DNA of 11,234 bases from Paramacrobiotus metropolitanus (Eukaryota > Tardigrada > Eutardigrada > Parachela > Macrobiotidae): assembly GCF_019649055.1 (NCBI RefSeq), contig NW_026570266.1, positions 1,056,001 through 1,067,234 on the forward strand, in the 5' to 3' direction. The notes under the pieces were generated by a model. The model saw only the letters and a list, made by a program, of their open reading frames with translations, did not search any database and was not told the origin of the DNA. Shown here piece by piece: positions 8,301 to 11,234 of this stretch. The position numbers were made by a program, and so were the translations under genes. Position 1 is the first letter of the stretch; each line of letters starts with the position of its first letter.

Positions 8301-9748
8301 AACTAAAGGGGTGTTGGACTAGAATTTTTATCTGTAGAAAAAAAAGTATATATGTATATGTAACTTTAATAGAATATATTTTTAAAATATGTTGAAGAAA
8401 AATAATTTGCATGAAGAGGAAAATGGACTTGACTTTGTGACCATGTTAAGACCCTTTCCTTTTTTTTGTGCGCCGTTTACGTGACAGGCACTGTACTACA
8501 ATCTGACACAATACTTTATTTTTCTACGTGACAAAGAACAACTGTGTAAAGATTTTCTCAAAATTAATTTGGATTAAATCCTGTTAAATACAAGGCGTAT
8601 CTGTACAAATTTTATATCGAAGAGCTGAAAAATCGTGCCGAGTAAGCGGCATCCAGTTGGGGGAATTGTCTTGCACTGCATGCGCAACTCTTGGCCGCTT
8701 GTTGTTCGTGTTTGATTTCTCGCTGTATCGGTGGCTGTGTGCTTGTGCGTGTGGCTGATTGTAGACCTGCTACACGGCCCTGGAGGCCTCCTGGCATCCG
8801 GAGTGCTTCTGCTGCGCCCGCTGCAACACCGCCTTCGGCGAGGAGCCCTTCCACGAGCGCGAGGGCCGGCCCTTCTGCGATAACTGCTATCTGGCCTCCT
8901 TCGCGCCGCAGTGCCAGGGCTGCCGGAAGCCCATCTCCGGCACCTACCTCACCGCCCTCGACGCGCAGTGGCATCGCGATTGTTTTGTTTGCACTGTAAG
9001 CAGTAGTATGCACACAAACAACAACGCAGACGGCCTCAGCCAGATAATTAACTCGGGAAAAAATCACTCTGATAAAGCGTAATATAAATAATAATAATTT
9101 ACAGTTTTGGAATTAGTCCCGCGCTCATAGATTGCACACATCATTGCACCGTTTATTCGCGAACATTTGCTCAGACTGACAGCCAGTTCATACTAAAAGT
9201 ATACATATAGATATAAGTATACATACTTTATTTAGATAAACATATAAGATTTTTTATAGTTTTAGGCAATTAACGTAAACGTTAACGTATACGTATTGGT
9301 GGTAAAAATAAATTCTGTCGAAGCTATGCACGCGATCTTAAAACACGAGAGCCGAAAAGAAATTTGAAAAATATCTAAAAAATTATACAGTTCAGCTGAA
9401 AATAGTCTAACAGATATTTTGTTGTAAAAAAATTCGAGAAATTTCAACGTTGTTCTAAAGACTCCTTTTCTTTAATTGCAGGACTGTCGCAAACCCTTCG
9501 AGAGCGGCAGCTTCTTCGAGCTGGACGGTCGGCCGTACTGCGAGCAGCACTACCACAGTCAGCGCGGTTCAGTGTGTGGCACCTGTCAGCAGCCCATCAG
9601 CGGCCGCTGCATCACGGCCATGGGCAAGAAATTCCACCCGGATCACTTTGTCTGCTCATACTGCGTGCGGCCCTTAAATAAAGGGACTTTTAAGGAGCAC
9701 GCCGGGAAACCATGGTGCCACAACTGCTTCGAGCGCTTGTACGGGTAA
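2247..9748 (+). CDS. PXN: Paxillin, split gene of six coding exons (422 aa)
   Basis: Focal-adhesion adaptor acting at the cytoplasmic face of integrin adhesions. In the family, LD motifs bind FAK, vinculin, GIT and parvin, and LIM domains direct adhesion targeting. CDS: join(2247..2316, 3785..4050, 6057..6317, 7983..8156, 8765..8995, 9482..9748). Intron 1 is phase 1 and introns 2-5 are phase 0; all are GT-AG. Domains: LD1-like at residues 6-17, Ser/Pro/Arg/Asp-rich linker 40-95, LD4 at 98-111, Asn/Ser/Thr-rich linker 113-187, then LIM1 (189-239), LIM2 (248-298), LIM3 (307-357) and LIM4 (366-416) with 8-9 residue spacers as in paxillin. The C-terminus CFERLYG matches the abrupt family ending just after LIM4. 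Length is short beside vertebrate paxillin (about 560-590 aa) because the LD region is compact. The linked LD1, LD4 and four LIMs exclude zyxin-, PINCH- and FHL-type proteins. Hic-5/leupaxin are vertebrate paralogues, so paxillin is the best name for an invertebrate copy. The splice joints are my inference. Confidence 0.93.
2317..3784 (+). other. PXN: Intron 1 of paxillin (1468 bp)
   Basis: Phase-1 GT-AG intron (GTGAGT to ATTTACAG) between the LD1 and LD4 exons. It is AT-rich throughout with no GC-rich island like the coding exons. Vertebrate LD2 and LD3 fall between LD1 and LD4, so I looked here for short LDxLLxxL-encoding segments and found none in a usable phase. A GT-rich stretch lies directly after the donor (2320-2336). 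Confidence 0.85.
3785..4050 (+). CDS. PXN: Paxillin exon 2: charged Ser/Pro linker and LD4 motif
   Basis: Residues 24-112. The acceptor ends ATTTACAG; GT completes the Gly codon begun in exon 1. Residues 43-70 are rich in Arg, Asp, Glu and Ser, with three Ser-Pro sites (54-55, 69-70, 77-78) that could be proline-directed kinase targets. The end is the diagnostic LD4 stretch [17 protein letters not shown], close to vertebrate ATRELDELMASLSDFK. LD4 in the family binds the FAK FAT domain and GIT. The donor is ambiguous between 4048 (GTGGTC) and 4051 (GTCAGT); both are phase 0 and differ by one Val. I chose 4051 as the better consensus. GC content is far above the flanking introns. Confidence 0.9.
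4051..6056 (+). other. PXN: Intron 2 of paxillin (2006 bp) with a CpG-rich island
   Basis: Phase-0 GT-AG intron, the longest in the gene. It is mostly AT-rich, but 4600-4720 and 5205-5300 are rich in CpG, and a moderately balanced stretch continues to about 5560. It also contains a diverged internal duplication at 4838-5114. No LD- or LIM-like exon was recognised. An in-frame ATG at 6027, ten codons before exon 3, lies at its 3' end. Confidence 0.8.
4838..5114 (+). repeat. Diverged ~100-bp duplication spaced about 175 bp
   Basis: The segment at 4838-4939 resembles 5010-5114: TTCAGTATTGTCATTTTTT against TCCAGTATCGCCATTTTTT, and GATACTTAAA (4918) against GATACTTAAA (5093). Both anchor pairs are offset by 175-176 bp, so a collinear duplication is more likely than chance similarity of AT-rich DNA. 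Function, if any, is unknown. Confidence 0.5.
6057..6317 (+). CDS. PXN: Paxillin exon 3: low-complexity linker and start of LIM1
   Basis: Residues 113-199, phase 0 at both ends. The acceptor is GTTTGTTGCAG; the donor is CCAG followed by GTAGGC. The exon opens with Glu and four Asn, then about 70 residues rich in Ser, Thr, Asn and Arg, including SSPSPAR and RGSPLSD, which could be phosphorylated. It ends in [12 protein letters not shown], whose C189 and C192 are the first two zinc ligands of LIM1 and which aligns with vertebrate GVCGACKKPIAGQ. No LD5-like LDxxLxxL is visible just before LIM1, where vertebrate paxillin has one. The only in-frame ATG nearby lies upstream in the intron at 6027; the exon itself encodes no Met. 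Confidence 0.9.
6318..7982 (+). other. PXN: Intron 3 of paxillin (1665 bp) with CpG-rich patches
   Basis: Phase-0 GT-AG intron inside LIM1. The first 200 bp carry degenerate AATAGCCA repeats. Two CpG-rich patches, 6868-6970 and 7185-7300, stand out from the AT-rich surroundings; the second contains ACGCG, TCGCGATCGCG and GCTGC runs. Open frames there (7183-7368 + and 7083-7313 -) have no recognisable domain and are probably by-products of GC content. Confidence 0.8.
6370..6520 (+). repeat. Degenerate AATAGCCA repeat units
   Basis: AATAAATAGCCA at 6370-6381, GGAAAATAAATAGCCA at about 6409-6424 and GGAAAATGAATAGCCA at about 6499-6514. The last two are each preceded by CTGTAGAAA (6387 and 6474) and then a variable stretch, so the unit of about 87 bp appears duplicated with small indels. 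Confidence 0.55.
7983..8156 (+). CDS. PXN: Paxillin exon 4: rest of LIM1 and start of LIM2
   Basis: Residues 200-257, phase 0 at both ends. LIM1 ligands are C189, C192 (exon 3), H209, C212, C215, C218, C236 and D239, fitting C-x2-C-x16-H-x2-C-x2-C-x2-C-x17-C-x2-D. LIM2 begins at C248 and C251. Stretches such as [10 protein letters not shown] and [12 protein letters not shown] match the paxillin LIM1 pattern. The acceptor GGATGTAG has a poor pyrimidine tract; the donor GTGAGT is strong. The in-frame codon just before the exon is a stop, so this exon must be spliced. GC is noticeably lower than in exons 5 and 6. Confidence 0.93.
8157..8764 (+). other. PXN: Intron 4 of paxillin (608 bp)
   Basis: Phase-0 GT-AG intron inside LIM2 (GTGAGT to GATTGTAG). 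It holds a pyrimidine-rich run just after the donor and a TATATGTATATG-like stretch near 8280-8362. No coding signal was seen. Confidence 0.9.
8765..8995 (+). CDS. PXN: Paxillin exon 5: rest of LIM2 and most of first finger of LIM3
   Basis: Residues 258-334, phase 0 at both ends. LIM2 is completed by H268, C271, C274, C277, C295 and C298, with an extra non-ligand Cys at 273 (CFCCARC). LIM3 contributes C307, C310, H327, C330 and C333. The motif [11 protein letters not shown] and the spacer [12 protein letters not shown] correspond to vertebrate WHPEHFFCAQC and YFDMFAPKCGGC. The acceptor GATTGTAG follows an in-frame stop, and the donor is GTAAGC. It is the most GC-rich exon of the gene. Confidence 0.93.
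8996..9481 (+). other. PXN: Intron 5 of paxillin (486 bp)
   Basis: Phase-0 GT-AG intron inside the first finger of LIM3 (GTAAGC to TTTAATTGCAG). It is AT-rich, with AAGTATACAT repeated at 9197 and 9215 and a run of four WWACGT hexamers at 9271-9294. No coding signal was seen. Confidence 0.9.
9271..9294. repeat. Four tandem WWACGT hexamers in intron 5
   Basis: Successive hexamers TAACGT, AAACGT, TAACGT and ATACGT give an ACGT core every 6 bp. The array is largely palindromic (ACGT reads the same on both strands). Confidence 0.6.
9482..9748 (+). CDS. PXN: Paxillin exon 6: end of LIM3, LIM4 and stop codon
   Basis: Residues 335-422 plus TAA. LIM3 closes with C336, C354 and H357. LIM4 has C366, C369, H386, H389, C392, C395, C413 and C416; His at the fourth ligand (FHPDHFVC) is what vertebrate paxillin LIM4 has (FHPEHFVC). 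[17 protein letters not shown] and LNKGTFKE are nearly identical to the vertebrate sequence, making this the most diagnostic exon. The acceptor is TTTAATTGCAG. Translation stops after CFERLYG, the expected family end. The stop TAA sits inside a GTAAGC donor-like hexamer. Confidence 0.95.
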   Translation, partial: DCRKPFESGSFFELDGRPYCEQHYHSQRGSVCGTCQQPISGRCITAMGKKFHPDHFVCSYCVRPLNKGTFKEHAGKPWCHNCFERLYG

Positions 9749-10299
9749 GCGGCGAAAGAGCGAGAGAGGTCACTGGTGGGACAGCCCAACGGGATCACTA
9801 CGACGGCGTTATCCTCTCCTGTTGCATCCAAAAATATTATCCCTCTTATAAAAAAAAATTAAAAAAATAATTGTAATTTTTCTGCATTTTCCTGATATTT
9901 TTTAGCCGGTGTGTAAAAACTAGAATTTTCTCTTTAATTTTTTTCCTGGAAATTTTCACATCGTTTTATCTGAAATTTGCTGTAATTTTTAGCAGTGTTG
10001 TTTCAAAATTTGAGATTTTTAATCCGTTTGTTTTTCTTATTGTGAAATTATTATAACCGGTGAGAAAGCTTTCTACCTCGTTAGAATTTACAGAAATTAA
10101 TGATGACTTAGAATTTTTCCCTAAAATTGCTGGTTTTTTTCTCTGGCTTGTGATTTTTTCTTTTTGCGAATTTTTCCTTTCATTTTTTAACCACAATTTA
10201 CAAATCATTTAAACCGACATCGCCCGGTAGGTCCAATAAGGAGGGACAGACGGATGACGGAGCGGATATGTGAAAACACGACAGAAGAGAGCATTTTAA

Positions 10300-10305
10300 A
10301 ATAAA
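10300..10305 (+). terminator. PXN: Proximal polyadenylation signal AATAAA
   Basis: First AATAAA after the stop codon, about 550 bp downstream. The next 50 bp are T-rich rather than GT-rich, so it is a plausible but unremarkable site. Confidence 0.4.
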
Positions 10306-10622
10306 CGGAAATATTCTAGTTTTATCGGCAAATATGGCATCTACAATATATACGCGTTGTATTTTTCTAATTTTTAATTTTAACCGTTTTAATGTCGAGA
10401 CACTTTTGTGCGTTGTGTGCCTTTTTCTCTCTTCCTAGCTCTTCCATTTTTCATATGGGGAAATGTTATTCTTTTGATCATGGTTGCTGTTTTAATCGTT
10501 TGATTGGTCGTTGGAATTGGGTGTCATTTGTTGGCAGCTTTGGATTTTTCTTGGTTGTAATTTAACCCTTGCGAGTTCGTTGTTCATTGCAGTTTGCGTT
10601 TAGTGTCATGTTTTAGTTGTTA

Positions 10623-10628
10623 AATAAA
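10623..10628 (+). terminator. PXN: Distal polyadenylation signal AATAAA
   Basis: AATAAA followed about 37 bases later by a GT-rich element (GTTTGTGTAAGTGT from 10667), the layout expected of a cleavage/polyadenylation site. This is the better of the two candidates for the gene end. Confidence 0.5.
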
Positions 10629-10645
10629 AAATAGCTTAAATGTTC

Positions 10646-11234
10646 CTGGCGTTAGATATGATAAAAGTTTGTGTAAGTGTAAGCGTACAGATACGCAGCA
10701 TACACTGCTAAAAGCTGAAAGATTTTTATTAGTCAGTTTATGTTCAGCTTTAAACAAAGTTTCGCGGATTTAAAAGTTCTTTAACACATATTCAATTTGA
10801 TCCGTTCTTCCACCACCGATGGAAAACGCCTTCTGAACATTTGCTGCAGTTTCGCGCATTCACGAAGGCGAAGAAACGTCGGAGTATACATGCTGTAATT
10901 ATATAGATTATGTACCGCGCCACGCTCCTTTTTTTTGCCAAAATACAGTCCGGAATCAAATTGGGCTGATATTATGACATTTTTCTAGTACAATACTACA
11001 CGTAGAGTTTTATTTCTAATAGGCATTAACCATCCATCGAATTCACAAAAAGACTACAAGCGCGGGCACATGTACACATACAGCTGTCCCGATATACTGT
11101 ACAATACAAAATACAATACTGTAGTTACTTCCTGTAGTTATCTGTAGTTTGCAAGTATTTCCACCACATAATACTACTACTACTAATAATAATAATAATA
11201 GTAATTTCGCACGAATTCGCACGATTTCGCTCAC
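10646..11234. other. Downstream flank; possible tail of a convergent minus-strand gene
   Basis: No long ORF. On the minus strand a possible terminal exon (10892 down to a TAA at 10783-10781) follows an ATTACAG acceptor and is trailed by AATAAA (10730-10725). This stretch is open in several frames on both strands, so coding status is unproven. A trinucleotide microsatellite lies near the right edge. Confidence 0.35.
11172..11204 (+). repeat. TAC/TAA trinucleotide microsatellite
   Basis: Four TAC units (11172-11183) run directly into five TAA units (11184-11198), then TAG and TAA. On the minus strand this produces the Leu/Val run of an otherwise meaningless open frame. Confidence 0.9.

Larger units (their letters stand above)
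9749..10645 (+). other. PXN: Putative paxillin 3' UTR
   Basis: AT-rich, ORF-poor DNA after the stop codon. A purine-rich start is followed by poly-A and poly-T tracts between 9848 and 10200. Two AATAAA hexamers could end the transcript, giving a 3' UTR of roughly 0.6 or 0.9 kb. No further exon was recognised. Confidence 0.6.

Noticed and set aside
8612-9067. 151-codon minus-strand frame opposite exon 5
   Set aside because: It mirrors the GC-rich exon 5; its Ala/Gly/Glu-rich peptide has no domain, while the + strand encodes two LIM parts.
10827-10870. CGCCTTC / GAAGGCG inverted repeat
   Set aside because: Only 7 bp per arm with a 30-base loop; expected by chance in a window this size.
11043-11234. 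Minus-strand 63-codon frame with a Leu/Val run resembling a signal peptide
   Set aside because: The hydrophobic run is the translation of the TAC/TAA microsatellite.
1-11234. tRNA, rRNA, CRISPR, prokaryotic operon or transposase genes
   Set aside because: No such structure or motif was seen; the split gene with GT-AG introns marks this as animal nuclear DNA.

Overview
This is a stretch of animal nuclear DNA carrying one recognisable gene on the + strand: paxillin (PXN/Pax), the focal-adhesion scaffold with LD motifs in its N-terminal half and four LIM zinc-binding domains at its C-terminus. Six GC-rich coding segments lie in AT-rich DNA. They are separated by GT-AG introns of about 0.5 to 2 kb, and every joint keeps the reading frame. 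I assemble the CDS as join(2247..2316, 3785..4050, 6057..6317, 7983..8156, 8765..8995, 9482..9748), giving 422 residues. A single compact paxillin with modest introns fits an invertebrate, perhaps an ecdysozoan such as an arthropod or tardigrade, but nothing here fixes the phylum.

Layout. Bases 1-2246 are upstream flank and putative promoter/5' UTR; no gene there can be supported firmly. Exon 1 carries the start codon and an LD1-like motif. Exon 2 carries an Arg/Asp/Ser/Pro-rich linker and a clear LD4 motif. Exon 3 is an Asn/Ser/Thr-rich linker ending in the first zinc-ligand pair of LIM1. Exons 4-6 encode the rest of LIM1 to LIM4 and the stop codon. After the stop comes an AT-rich 3' UTR with two AATAAA signals (10300 and 10623). 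The right end may hold the tail of a convergent minus-strand gene (weak).

The protein would recruit focal-adhesion kinase/GIT/parvin-type partners through its LD motifs and target to integrin adhesions through its LIM domains. Relative to vertebrate paxillin it lacks recognisable LD2, LD3 and LD5 and any YxxP (Crk-binding) site, so either this lineage has a reduced scaffold or small exons in introns 1-2 escaped me. I found no entirely new system. The items most worth checking are an in-frame ATG directly upstream of exon 3 that could start a LIM-only isoform, CpG-rich islands inside introns 2 and 3, an exon whose skipping keeps LIM zinc-ligand spacing, and several intronic repeat structures.
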